Part shown: in pieces, positions 12,789 to 22,839 of the stretch
Layout: the number at the start of each line of letters is the position of its first letter
Numbering within the stretch: position 1 is the stretch's first letter
From: Pegea sp. RAD2-039
Lineage: Eukaryota > Chordata > Thaliacea > Salpida > Salpidae
Assembly: GCA_034620365.1 (NCBI GenBank)
Contig: JAQGEQ010000014.1
Coordinates: 40,001 to 104,000 of the forward strand
Direction: 5' to 3'
Length of the DNA stretch: 64,000 nt
Position numbers and translations under genes: made by a program
Notes under the pieces: generated by a model
The model's input: the letters and a program-made list of their open reading frames with translations, nothing else
Told to the model about the DNA's origin: nothing
Database searches by the model: none

Positions 12789-13110
12789 CTACATCAAGAT
12801 CGATTGTAATGAAGAATAGATATTGTTCTCAGGTTTTGATGTGATAAGAAGATCCAAAGTATTACCACTAGCTTGGGTCGGAAAAGTAACCATCTGAGAT
12901 AGATTATTGGTATCGAGGAAGCTTACAAAGGTATGACTTAGAAAGGCTGAATTATCGCTATCCAAGTTAAACGATTTTCCAATAAATGCTAAATTCGGGT
13001 TATTCCAATCAATTTTACTAAAATTAAAATCCCCCAAAATATATAACTCAGGACACACAACACTCTTCAGAACCTTTAATAAGGCCTCATTTATCGACTA
13101 TACAGAAATG
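12789..13110 (-). mobile_element. LINE endonuclease fragment, inverted copy
   Basis: On the minus strand this reads VLKSVVCPELYILGDFNFSK, IDWNNPNLAFIGKSFNLDSD, NLSQMVTFPTQASGNTLDLL without interruption, better preserved than the plus-strand copy at 10622-10860. GDFN is a conserved APE-endonuclease motif of non-LTR elements. The nucleotide match to the plus-strand copy is close over about 300 bases, so the two form a large inverted repeat with a roughly 2-kb spacer. Coding stops abruptly near 12800, so the copy is truncated. Confidence 0.8.
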
Positions 13111-13480
13111 TGATACTTAAGACCTTTTCATTATCTATACGTTAATATTGTTCTTGAATACTATAAGAGCTGTAGAATTAATTCATTAAATTAAATTAAA
13201 AAAATTTGATAAAATTTTCGAATATTTGAATTTTTTTTACTGAGTTTTTTAAAGTAAAGTTTTGAACACAAATGTTTCAACGATAATTGCAATATTTAAT
13301 GTATGTTCACCAAATTCCGACAGTAATAAAACACAATGAGTAACAAAAATTAGAGAATTGTAAAAAAATCAATTGTATAAGAAGACATTTTGTAATTTCA
13401 AATTCGATAAGCAGTTATTTAAGGATAATAATTTCAAAACAATTACAAAAACATCAATATTAAAACTACAGTTGTCATGT
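13110..13480. other. intergenic, nothing recognised
   Basis: AT-rich DNA between the LINE fragment and the small gene ending at 13488. I see no coding or RNA signal. Confidence 0.4.
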
Positions 13481-13487
13481 AAACAAT

Positions 13488-13853
13488 TTATTGGGGATAT
13501 TGACTAGAAGATAAACCACTAAACATTCGATCGTCTTCATCTCTATCTTCAATACTTTGAGTTTGAAATTCTCGTGGCTTATAAACAGTATCAAAACAAA
13601 GAATAAAATCTCTATCTACCAACCCATAAGAACTTAAAGATATTTCCTCATTTACTAATTTAGTATACATCATCTGACCTGGTGGTCTTTCACCAGTTTG
13701 AGTGGTTCTTTTTAGAACCAAAGCCATTTGATTTGTTGGAAGCTGGTAGAGATTTGATAAGATCTCTTTTAATTGCTTCACTTTTAAACTAGCTGGAGCT
13801 TCGATTTGTTCAATTGATTTCCAAGGATATCTTCGAAGGTAGAGAATATACAT
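13488..13853 (-). CDS. small ubiquitin-like-fold protein (121 aa)
   Basis: One uninterrupted exon of 121 codons. Residues 1-90 have the pattern of a ubiquitin-like domain: a first beta strand (MYILYLRRYPW), an amphipathic helix (SLKVKQLKEILSNLYQLP), the strand MALVLKRTT, and a final LSSYGLVDRDFILCFD, as in other UBL domains where ..GL.DGD.I.. closes the fold. An acidic hydrophilic tail of about 30 residues follows. There is no terminal di-glycine, so it is not a conjugated modifier. A good acceptor (ttttttttgtag) ends at 13863, nine bases before the ATG and in frame without a stop. This could therefore be the last exon of a longer protein with a C-terminal UBL, but I found no upstream exon. 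The stop codon overlaps an AATAAA signal (13487-13492). The exact family is not recognised. Confidence 0.6.
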   Translation of the reverse strand: MYILYLRRYPWKSIEQIEAPASLKVKQLKEILSNLYQLPTNQMALVLKRTTQTGERPPGQMMYTKLVNEEISLSSYGLVDRDFILCFDTVYKPREFQTQSIEDRDEDDRMFSGLSSSQYPQ

Positions 13854-13869
13854 GATTATGTTCTACAAA

Positions 13870-16400
13870 AAAAACTGTTTTTAAAAGTTATAAAAGTGGA
13901 ATCAAAACAGTATTTGAACAGTTATTAAAATATCTTAAATAAAAGATTAGAATTTAAGCAGTCTTTTTACTGACTCTTATTTAGCTAAATAAGGTATTAA
14001 ACTGAAAAATACATTTTTACTGTAGATTTAAAAGTGTAATCATAAAATAAGAAACTTTTTTCTAATTTGAAAAGGTTTTTTTACTAAACCAGCTAAAGTA
14101 CAACTAAAATTAAAACTTATTTATGCAATAAATGGCTACAAATAACAAATTATACAACTTTTATAAGAAACACAAAACAATATGAGCAGAAAGGTTTTCA
14201 GAATTAAATTTTATCTTAAATAATGTAGAAAAAATAGAAATACTATAAAATATAAGTTCTAAACCAAAAGCACAAAAATATGTGAAGCAAATAGCAGTAT
14301 TATAATTCAAGAAAATTATCTTATCAAAAAGTAATCGATTTTGATTAACTGACTCAATCATTTTATCTAAACAAGTTAGTTAAATGTTTATAAATATGCT
14401 AGAGACAATAAAAAGCTCAAATTAAGTAAACAGAATCTAACTCAACAAAGATATAAACAAAAAGTTAAACATAATAAACAATTAAAATTGTAACTTGCAA
14501 ATGCTTACACAAGAACATAGAATTTGAATCACCAAAAAGAATAATTTAAAAAGCTAAAAGTGAAATATTATAAGAAAAAAAGTAAACTTAAAAAAAATTA
14601 AAAGTTTAAATTTAGATTTAAATTCTAAAATTAAATATCAAAATTGTGAAAATGTTTACAAAAATGTAAACAAAATAAGTTTGTTGATATTAAATGTCAC
14701 AAAATTCTGAAGTAAAATAATAAATGTTTAAGTTTAAGAAAAACAAATAAGAAAATAATTTTGTTTAAAAGTCGACATATACAGTAAATAAACTTTTTAT
14801 TCAAAAAACTTTTATCAGAAATTATTTTTTGTTTAAATAAATATATATTATTATTATATAAATAAAATAATTGAAAGTAGAACCCTAGAATTAGGTAATA
14901 TATTGTAACTATCTTCACAACGATTCAAACAGCATAAGTATAAAAATTCACTTTTATTTTTAAAAAAAATTTTGCTACTTTTATAAATTTTGAAGAATTT
15001 AAATATTTATTTAAAAATTAAACAATTTAAATAATTTGATAAAAGTTTTGAATACGACGGATATTTTTAACTCCGATTGACTAAATTTGCTTTTTAGCCG
15101 ATAAAACTTATTTTCTTGTTGTAAGGAGCTTTATAAGAGTTCTTTGTGAAACAATCAGAAGTAAAAGTCTACCGCTAATAGGAGTTGACTAATAAAGTAC
15201 TTTCAAAACATGTTCTATGATTTCACATACTACTGCTTCAAATATGATTTATTTTAGATTGGTTAACAGCCATTATAAAGCAAACTAATTAAAATAAACT
15301 TATTAAATTAGAAATCACTAAATTATTGAACAGAAATGTTTAGCTTAAGAACTAAAGAAAATTAAGATGTGTCGGCAAAAGAAAACTGATTTTGATTAAA
15401 TTTTATTAAAGCAGAATATTTTTTGCAACAATTATTAAAAGTTCAAGGTTCGGTATTCTCTGTTTCAAAAGTTTAATTTTGCTCAAAATTTAATTAAAAA
15501 GTTTAAAAAAGGTTTTAATATAATAATCAACAAATATGATAAAAAATTATTAAATATTTTAAGACAACTTTATAACTATTATTATTAAACAATATAAATT
15601 ATTATTAATATATTTATCAAGCATCTTGTTAGAGTAGAAAGGAACATTTTAAACTGTAGGAACTCTAACGAAAAAGCTATTTGCTTTTTTAAAACACTAG
15701 TGTTAGCAAATTATTATAGATTATTTTAAATGACTAATTTGGCGCTTTTACTATAAAACTCGAGTTTAGATTTTGTTATTAAGAAAACTTCAATTAAAAG
15801 TCGTTTAAACCAATAACAATTTATACTCTAATTATATTTTATTGAATATAATCTTATAGCGTTAGAAGTTGTGCTAAAACTTTAGATTTATAAAGAAGTA
15901 TTTCTATACTTTTTTATCATTTATATTATCAAAAGATGTCTAATCAATTTTGTAATTATTTGTTGGTTTAAAGTTTTTGATAGATTCTGATAATTTCAAC
16001 TTTTATTATTTTTAAGCATTTCTTTTTCATCTAGAAATTTCTGCAGTTAAATCACTGGTCACTTAGGCAAAGTCTGAAAACTTTCTAGCTGTTTATAAAA
16101 TAATTTTGTTGGAAAAAGTTTGTTTCAATGAAAGAAGAATTACTAAATTTGATTATCAGAGAGTTTGAAGATCATTTTTTCTAAATGATCTTATTGATGT
16201 AAGATCAATTGTTAGAAAAGATCAAATTTTCTGTTTCAACTTTTCTATTTTTAATAATTAATTAGAAACAAAATTAATTTCTTTTTTTTTTTGCAAAACT
16301 TTTTTTTAATTTAAACTTTTTCACAAATTTTTCAAATATTTTTATTCTATCAACGAAGTCAACAAAAAAAATTTCCAATTTCAAAATCTTCTACAATCTC
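13870..16400. other. about 2.5 kb without a supported gene
   Basis: Very AT-rich. The short open stretches near 14161 and 14697 are dominated by I, F, Y, L and K codons, as expected from composition alone. No exon chain, RNA or mobile element was recognised. Confidence 0.45.
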
Positions 16401-16407
16401 GAAATTA

Positions 16408-16539
16408 TCAAATTGAATCCTCATCATTTGGGGTCTTATAAGAGCATTCTGAAGATTTCTCTGATACTGTGTCTTCTTTGTTTTGCAAACTGTTCTTTAA
16501 GACACTGGATACAAGATCGGTTGCACTTTGATCTAACTT
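16408..16539 (-). CDS. probable C-terminal exon (43 codons) of a minus-strand gene
   Basis: An acceptor tcaaattctaaag is followed by a frame without stops to TGA at 16408-16410. It begins KLDQSATDLVSSVLKNSLQN and ends PNDEDSI. The composition (S, D, E, K, with A/L/V spaced as an amphipathic helix) contrasts with the I/F/K noise around it. The first half resembles the amphipathic helices by which A-kinase anchoring proteins bind PKA regulatory subunits, but this is only a pattern resemblance. It is phase 0, and the acidic frame upstream (17039) could donate in phase 0 at GAT|gtttaa, giving one gene with a roughly 500-bp intron that contains the minisatellite at 16600-16736. That donor is weak and the link is an inference. 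Confidence 0.4.
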   Translation of the reverse strand, partial: KLDQSATDLVSSVLKNSLQNKEDTVSEKSSECSYKTPNDEDSI

Positions 16540-16599
16540 CTTTAGAATTTGAAAAATAAAAAACGATTAAAAAATTCAGTTTGAAAACTAAAACGGAAA

Positions 16600-16736
16600 A
16601 AAGATGAAGATCAGAAGATGAAGATCGGAAGATGAAGATCAAAAGATGAAGATCAGGTGATGAAGATCAGAAGATGAAGATCAGGTGATGAAGATCAGAA
16701 GATGAAGATTAGAAGATGAAACTATTAGTGGAAGAA
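16600..16736 (+). repeat. 14-bp minisatellite GATCAGAAGATGAA, small array
   Basis: About nine tandem units of the GATCAGAAGATGAA type with single-base variants (gatcgg, gatcaa, gatcaggtg, gattag). The array ends in actattagtggaagaa. The last 46 bases (16691-16736) are identical to 58011-58056 inside a GLYR1 intron array. On the minus strand it is pyrimidine-rich and would be intronic if the acidic frame and the exon at 16408-16539 belong to one gene. Confidence 0.85.
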
Positions 16737-17032
16737 ATCTTTGTTACAACTGATGACGTCATCCATTTTCTAGAAGTTTACTCGATTAAAAATATAATTA
16801 AAAATTTTATAACGATTTGATGACGTCACAATTTGATGACGTCAAAGCACAAAGAGAAATCAACAACTAGAGTTTTTCAACAAACAACAAAATGAGAAAC
16901 AAGAAGAATAACAAGTTAGTTGGTTAATTGGTTTGAAAATCTCAAAATATAAAAATAAAATTTTCTAAATTCAAATTTTTTTTATCAATTTTTCAGTTAA
17001 TCGAAAAATTAAAATTTTTCATTTTAAGATTT

Positions 17033-18166
17033 TTAAACATCTTCTTTTATTTCAACTGATTTTCTGTCTTCTTCATCACTTTTTAAATCAATGTGATCTT
17101 CTTCATCACTTTTTAAATCAATGTGATCTTTTTCTTTTTCAACTTCATCATCTTCATTAGTTTTATCTTCTTTAGAAATTGTAGATGTCAAAATCTCTTC
17201 ATCTCTATCATTTATCTGATCTTCATCTCTACTTTGATCTTCATTCTGACTCGCATCATTATTCTTTATTAGATCTTCATCCTTATCTTGATCTTCATCT
17301 TCATTCTGATCTTCATCTTTAACTTGGTCCTCATCTTTATCTTTATCTTCATCACTTATTTGATCTTCATCTTCATCCTGGTTCTGATCTTTTACTTGAT
17401 TGGCATCTTCATTCTGATCTTCATCTTTTATTTGATCTTCATCTTTATCTTGATCTTCATCTTCATTCTGATCTTCATCTTTTATTTGATCTTCATCTTC
17501 TTTCTGATCTTTATCTTTTACTTGATCTTGATCTTTATCCTGATCTTCATCACTTATTTGATCTTCATCTTTATCCTGGTTCTGATCTTTTACTTGATTG
17601 GCATCTTCTTTCTGATCTTCATCTTTATCTTGGTCCTCATCTTTATCTTTATCTTCATCTTTTATTTGATCTTCATCTTCTTTCTGATCTTCATCTTTTA
17701 TTTGATCTTCATCTTCTTTCTGATCTTTATCTTTTACTTGATCTTGATCTTTATCCTGATCTTCATCACTTATTTGATCTTCATCTTTATCCTGGTTCTG
17801 ATCTTTTACTTGATTGGCATCTTCTTTCTGATCTTCATCTTTATCTTGATCTTCATCACTTATTTGACCCTTATCACTACTTTTATCTTCATATTCATGT
17901 TTATCCTGATTTCCATCATTTATTTGATCTTCATCTTTATCTTGATCCTCATCTTCATCCTGATTTTTATCACTTATTTGATCTTCATCTTTATCCTCAT
18001 CTTTATCTTGGTCCTCATCTTTATCTTGATCTTCATCTTTATCTTGATCTTTATCTTTATACTGATCTTCATCTTTATCCTGATCTTCATCTTCTTTTGA
18101 GCTTTCAAAGATTAAACTTTCTTCATCCAAATTTTCATTTTCAATAATTTCATTTGAACACTTCAT
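17033..18166 (-). CDS. extremely acidic Asp/Glu/Gln/Lys repeat protein (377 codons)
   Basis: An open frame from ATG at 18166 starts MKCSNEIIENENLDEESLIF. It then runs for nearly 280 residues through imperfect copies of DEDQDK, DEDQIKDEDQ, DQISDEDQ and DANQVKDQNQ, and ends with a less repetitive acidic part containing two copies of DHIDLKSDEED. At DNA level the units are 18 or 24 bp, multiples of three, built from GATCAA, GATAAA and GATGAA words. An in-frame stop lies 24 bases upstream of the ATG. No domain, signal peptide or membrane segment is visible; the product should be soluble and disordered, possibly cation-binding or chromatin-related, but its function is unknown. A splice donor at GAT|gtttaa would join the exon at 16408-16539 in frame. 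Because the words are those of the nearby non-coding minisatellites, the frame may be a coding use of that repeat or a fortuitous open frame. The unique N- and C-terminal flanks favour a real gene. Confidence 0.55.
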   Translation of the reverse strand: MKCSNEIIENENLDEESLIFESSKEDEDQDKDEDQYKDKDQDKDEDQDKDEDQDKDEDKDEDQISDKNQDEDEDQDKDEDQINDGNQDKHEYEDKSSDKGQISDEDQDKDEDQKEDANQVKDQNQDKDEDQISDEDQDKDQDQVKDKDQKEDEDQIKDEDQKEDEDQIKDEDKDKDEDQDKDEDQKEDANQVKDQNQDKDEDQISDEDQDKDQDQVKDKDQKEDEDQIKDEDQNEDEDQDKDEDQIKDEDQNEDANQVKDQNQDEDEDQISDEDKDKDEDQVKDEDQNEDEDQDKDEDLIKNNDASQNEDQSRDEDQINDRDEEILTSTISKEDKTNEDDEVEKEKDHIDLKSDEEDHIDLKSDEEDRKSVEIKEDV

Positions 18167-18180
18167 ATAAATACAAAACG

Positions 18181-18435
18181 AATTACGTCATCAACTACTT
18201 TATCAACTACTGCACCAACTACGTCACCAACTACGTCACCAACTACGTCACCAACTACGACATCAACTACGTCATCAACTACGTCATCAACTACATCATC
18301 AACTACATCATCAACTACGTCATCAACTACATCATCAACTACGTCATCAACTACATCATCAACTACGTCATCAACGACATCATCAACTACATCATCAACT
18401 ACTTCATCAATGACGTCATCGACGTTTCATCATAT
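18181..18435 (+). repeat. 12-bp tandem repeat ATCAACTACGTC
   Basis: About 20 units of ATCAACTACGTC/ATCAACTACATC in register, just upstream of the acidic frame. In one minus-strand frame it would read VVDD repeated, but a stop separates it from the ATG at 18166, so I take it as a tandem repeat in the 5' flank or UTR. Many units contain ACGTCA, a half CRE-like word. Confidence 0.85.
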
Positions 18436-18539
18436 AAATTTGTTTCAAGAACTAGTTGAGGAGGTATTTTTTTACAAATCAAATTATCAAAACGTAGGCA
18501 AAAACGATTTCTACAAAATTTGCATAAACAAAATCAAAT

Positions 18540-19640
18540 TAGAAAAAGATCAAATTGAAAAGATTAAATTGAAAAGATTAAATTGAAAAGATTAAATTGA
18601 AAAGATCAAATTGAAAAGATTAAATTGAAAAGATTAAATTGAAAAGATCAAATTGAAAAGATCAAATTGAAAAGATTAAATTGAAAAGATCAAATTGAAA
18701 AGATTAAATTGAAAAGATTAAATTAGAGAAGATCAAATTGAAAAGATTAAATTAGGGAAGATCAAATTGAAAAGATCAAATTGAAAAGATTAAATTGAAA
18801 AGATCAAATTGAAAAGATCAAATTGAAAAGATCAAATTGAAAAGATCAAACTAGGGAAGATCAAATTAGGGAAGATCAAATTAGGGAAGATCAAATTGAA
18901 AAAGATCAAATTGAAAAGATCAAATTGAAAAAGATCAAATTGAAAAGATCAAATTGAAAAGATCAAATTGAAAAGATCAAATTGAAAAGATTAAATTGAA
19001 AAGATCAAATTGAAAAGATCAAATTGAAAAGATTAAATTGAAAAGATCAAATTGAAAAGATTAAATTGAAAAGATTAAATTAGAGAAGATCAAATTGAAA
19101 AGATTAAATTAGGGAAGATCAAATTGAAAAGATCAAATTGAAAAGATTAAATTGAAAAGATCAAATTGAAAAGATCAAATTGAAAAGATCAAATTGAAAA
19201 GATCAAACTAGGGAAGATCAAATTAGGGAAGATCAAATTAGGGAAGATCAAATTGAAAAGATCAAATTGAAAAGATCAAATTGAAAAGATTAAATTGAAA
19301 AGATCAAATTGAAAAGATCAAATTGAAAAGATTAAATTGAAAAGATCAAATTGAAAAGATTAAATTGAAAAGATTAAATTAGAGAAGATCAAATTGAAAA
19401 GATTAAATTAGGGAAGATCAAATTGAAAAGATCAAATTGAAAAGATTAAATTGAAAATATCAAATTGAAAAGATCAAATTGAAAAGATCAAATTGAAAAG
19501 ATCAAACTAGGGAAGATCAAATTAGGGAAGATCAAATTAGGGAAGATCAAATTGAAAAAGATCAAATTGAAAAGATCAAATTAGGGAAGATCAAATCAGG
19601 GAAGATTAAATTAGGGAAGATTAAATTGAAGATTGTTTTT
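18540..19640 (+). repeat. 14-bp minisatellite GATCAAATTGAAAA, 1.1-kb array
   Basis: Nearly 80 units of 14 bp, GAT(C/T)AAATTGAAAA, with AAATTAGGGAA, AAATTAGAGAA and AAACTAGGGAA variants and occasional 15-bp units with an extra A. Marker variants recur in blocks: AAACTAGGGAA at 18848, 19205 and 19504, giving block lengths of 357 and 299 bp. The array begins about 37 bases past the stop of the DYDC-like gene, so that gene's 3' UTR and poly(A) site must lie in or beyond it. Confidence 0.95.
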
Positions 19641-19676
19641 CACAAATAGAAATTGTAATTTTGTAATTTGATCTTA

Positions 19677-21476
19677 TCAACTGATTTCATCTTCGATTAC
19701 TTTTTCAAGATCATCAACATCATTTTCTTCTTCATCTTTATCATCAATTAAAGATTCATTAGCTTCAAATGACAACAAAGAGATATTAGGAACAAAAGGA
19801 GATTTAGGAACAGGATAATCAGAAGAAGTAAATATAGGAGTCTCAGTATCTTCCACTAAATGATCTTCCAAAGAAAGATCTTTCATTTGAGGAGGTTGAG
19901 AAAGATGAGAAAAGTTTTCAGATGAGTCTGAAGCAACAAAATCATCTTCAATTTCATCTTGAGATTCAATAAATGATTCTTTTAAAGAAATTTGAAGATC
20001 ATTATTTGATTGACAGAAGTCATCGTTGTCGGTTTCCATGACAATCTCTTGGCTAATAAATTTAACAAATGTTTTTTTATCATCTTTAACTTCTTGTTCT
20101 AATCTCAATTTGTTATTTGCTTCATCCAATCTCGGAGTTCCTTGTTTGGAAGAAGATTGTTTTGGTGATGAAAGAGACCTTTTAGGAGTTGGAAGAACTT
20201 CATAAGAGCTTATTGAAGAACAAAGAGATGATGTTTGAATGACAGCTACTTTCTGCTGTGGTTATTAATTTCATTTTTCAGTTCCTTTTATTTCAACAAA
20301 ATCATTTTGTTTGGACATGCTGATCAAGTTTTTGAAGAAAATATTCTTCAAATATCAATTCAAAGAAATTGTTTCAAAGATAAAGAAAAAAGTTTGAAAG
20401 AAAATTATAGAAGATTGTAAAAGTATAAAAAATTAAAATAATTTAAATATAATTTGTATAATCAGATTCAAAATAATCTATAATTAATTATAAATAAATC
20501 AAAATACAAAACATGCAAAATTTTAAAGATTGAATTTCAGGATAATCTAAATTTATTCATATTTCAGAGTAAATAAAATCAAAAATAAAATTACATTTTA
20601 GAAATTGATTTTTCAACAAAACTTTTTAAAATTTAAATACCTGTTCAATAAGAGATTCTTGAGAAAATCTTAAACTTTCATTATCTGATTTGTCATCAGT
20701 CTAAAAAATATAGAAAATATTTAATAATAAACCCACAAATATCAATTTAATAAATTTAATAACTAATCTAATATCTATCTAAAACTCAACTGACAAATTC
20801 AACTTTCCCTTCTGATAATTGTCTATTTAAAAAACATTCAATTCTTTCTTCTAAGCCAGTATCTTCAGGCTGAATATAAAACAAAATATATCTGAAGCTA
20901 CAACTAAAAATACTTTCTAGATATAATTAATAAATTTAAATATTTGTAAATTTAAAAAAATAATAATAAAAAATTATTGAAAATATAAAAAAAGTAAATA
21001 AATTTATGAGAAATTATTTTTTTTTAATCTAAACCATCTTATTATGAATTAAAAAAATAATTAAATTAATTACATTCATTTGAATAAATTATATATAAAT
21101 TTATAGATAAAATTAATTAAATAAAAAGTAATTGATATTTTAAAGTATAAAATATTAATTAATAAAAATTTATTTAAATGAATTAGTTAAAAGAACTTAT
21201 TATGAAATAAAAAATAAAAAATTATTTAATCTGATTTTAAAATCTTTCATTTTTTGAACAAATTAAAATTTTATTTTAAAATATAAAAATAAAATTTAAA
21301 CTTATTAAAATATTTTCTAATAATCAAAATTTATTTACTTTTTTTTCATTTACTCGAAATTTATGTAAATAATTTGCAATATGTTGTATTGGATCACGAG
21401 GTCTTTTTTCCACTACATCAACAAGAGCTTCTTTTAAATATTTTTCAATATTTTCCTCTAAATATTTTGATTCCAT
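19677..21476 (-). CDS. DPY-30-motif protein, DYDC-like (four exons, 283 aa)
   Basis: Exons on the minus strand are 21476-21339, 20869-20795, 20700-20641 and 20255-19677, all with GT-AG borders and all joining in phase 0. Exon 1 encodes MESKYLEENIEKYLKEALVD then VVEKRPRDPIQHIANYL, a DPY-30 dimerisation motif (RP.DPI..IA.YL), and the start matches the MESxYL start of vertebrate DYDC1/DYDC2. DPY-30 motifs dock onto amphipathic helices in partner proteins; DYDC-type proteins are linked to cilia and sperm flagella. The remaining about 240 residues are acidic and Ser-rich (DEEENDVDDLEKVIEDEIS at the end), probably disordered, and unlike vertebrate DYDC. Intron 1 is 469 bp; the others are 94 and 385 bp. 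A 14-bp minisatellite directly follows the stop codon. The DPY-30 assignment is strong; orthology to DYDC is an inference. Confidence 0.82.
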
Positions 21477-22249
21477 TTTAATTATTTTTAACTTAAACAA
21501 ACTCAACAACAAAAAAGTTTTTGAAATTGTCAGAAATTTTTCTAACTAGCTTTGCTACAACTGTTTCTATGGAAACCAAAACATTAGTGATGAAAATGTC
21601 AAAACAAAAAAATGCTAAAATATATTTTTGAATAAATAACTAATATTTAAATTTCTTTATTTTAATTTTCAGTAGATATCTAGGCTTGAAAAATAAATTT
21701 AATTTCTTATTATATTAGTTTGGTTTTAGCCGATATGCAAAAATAAGTAACCGACAACTTAGTGCCTTATAGTAGTTAACGATAATTATTCAATATATGT
21801 AAAATACTTCAAACATTTTTTATTTAATGTAGAACCAATTGATTGTTTCATAAATATTTTAGTTTTGTATCTTTAAGGTTCAGTTAAATAAAAATTCGAA
21901 ATATTATAAATCAAAATTAAATTTTAGAAATAGGCCTTTTATTCAAAAAGTTTAGTTTAGCTTTTAGTTTATCTGTTGAAGTTCATGCAATAAATAGAAT
22001 CGTGAATTATAAGAAGTAAATTAAATGTATATAAGTAATTTTTTTAATACTAAATTTGTTAAATTAAGATTCATAGAATTAAAAGAAAAAACAAGAATAA
22101 ACTAAATAGTAAAATGTGTTAAAATTAAATAAAAAATAGAAATATTATAAATTTCAGTTATTTATAATAATATTATTATTATTTCAATTATATTACAAAA
22201 TAAAATTTTGGAATTTTATTGCTCTCTTGTTCAAAAATTTTTAGGAAAT

Positions 22250-22830
22250 TTGCATCTAGAATCGTTGGAAAAACTGACATGAAGTAGAAGGACTGAGAGT
22301 AAAATGAAAACACTTCTAGGAGATTAGAGAGTAGCAAAGGAGACGCAAAACTCCGAATTTAAAGCCGGAGTTGGAGCCTCGTAGGCAGTCAGTACTATTG
22401 TGACAGCTTCTGCAACGCCAGCTGGGCGCAGTTGCATCAGTCCGTCTGTTCATCACCTAGATGTCATAGAGAGTTGAATCTTGCGGGCAACAACTGGATC
22501 TCGATATATGTCGTCTTCAGCTTATACATTATCTTCGGTTGTTTAAATAAAATAGAGGAACATAGAACAGTTGCTTTGTGGTTTCTTTGAGAGTAAACCC
22601 AAAACAGAAAAAAATCTTCAAATCCAGCTTATATATTGGGTTGGTTGGCTGATTATCCAACTCTGTAATCAAACCCAAATCACACACGTGATAATCCAAC
22701 AAGCAACTTCTTCAATCTCAGAAGACATTATTATGATTATAGGCGATCATAATAAACCTTCGCCTACGCAATTAACAACAAATTCAGTTTTGTTGTATTT
22801 GTTGCAAATTTTTATTATAATTTAAGAATA
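22250..22830. other. compositional island, possible decayed LTR or other mobile element
   Basis: This stretch has clearly higher GC than its surroundings. It contains a block (22430-22600) with an AATAAA-type signal (aaataaaataga) followed by a GT-rich segment (cagttgctttgtggtttctt), an arrangement typical of the R-U5 part of LTRs but also of any poly(A) site. No coding domain, primer-binding site or paired terminal repeat could be found. It may be a fragment of a mobile element or an RNA; I cannot decide. Confidence 0.25.
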
Positions 22831-22839
22831 TTTTTCCAA

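Noticed and set aside
17288-18100. Plus-strand open frame of I/F/L repeats opposite the acidic frame
   Set aside because: It is the complement of GAT/GAA/CAG repeats and would be an implausible all-hydrophobic protein. The minus-strand frame has unique flanks and a sensible start.
18154-18459. Plus-strand frame reading NYVINYVINY
   Set aside because: It is purely a 12-bp tandem repeat without coding flanks; I annotated it as a repeat.
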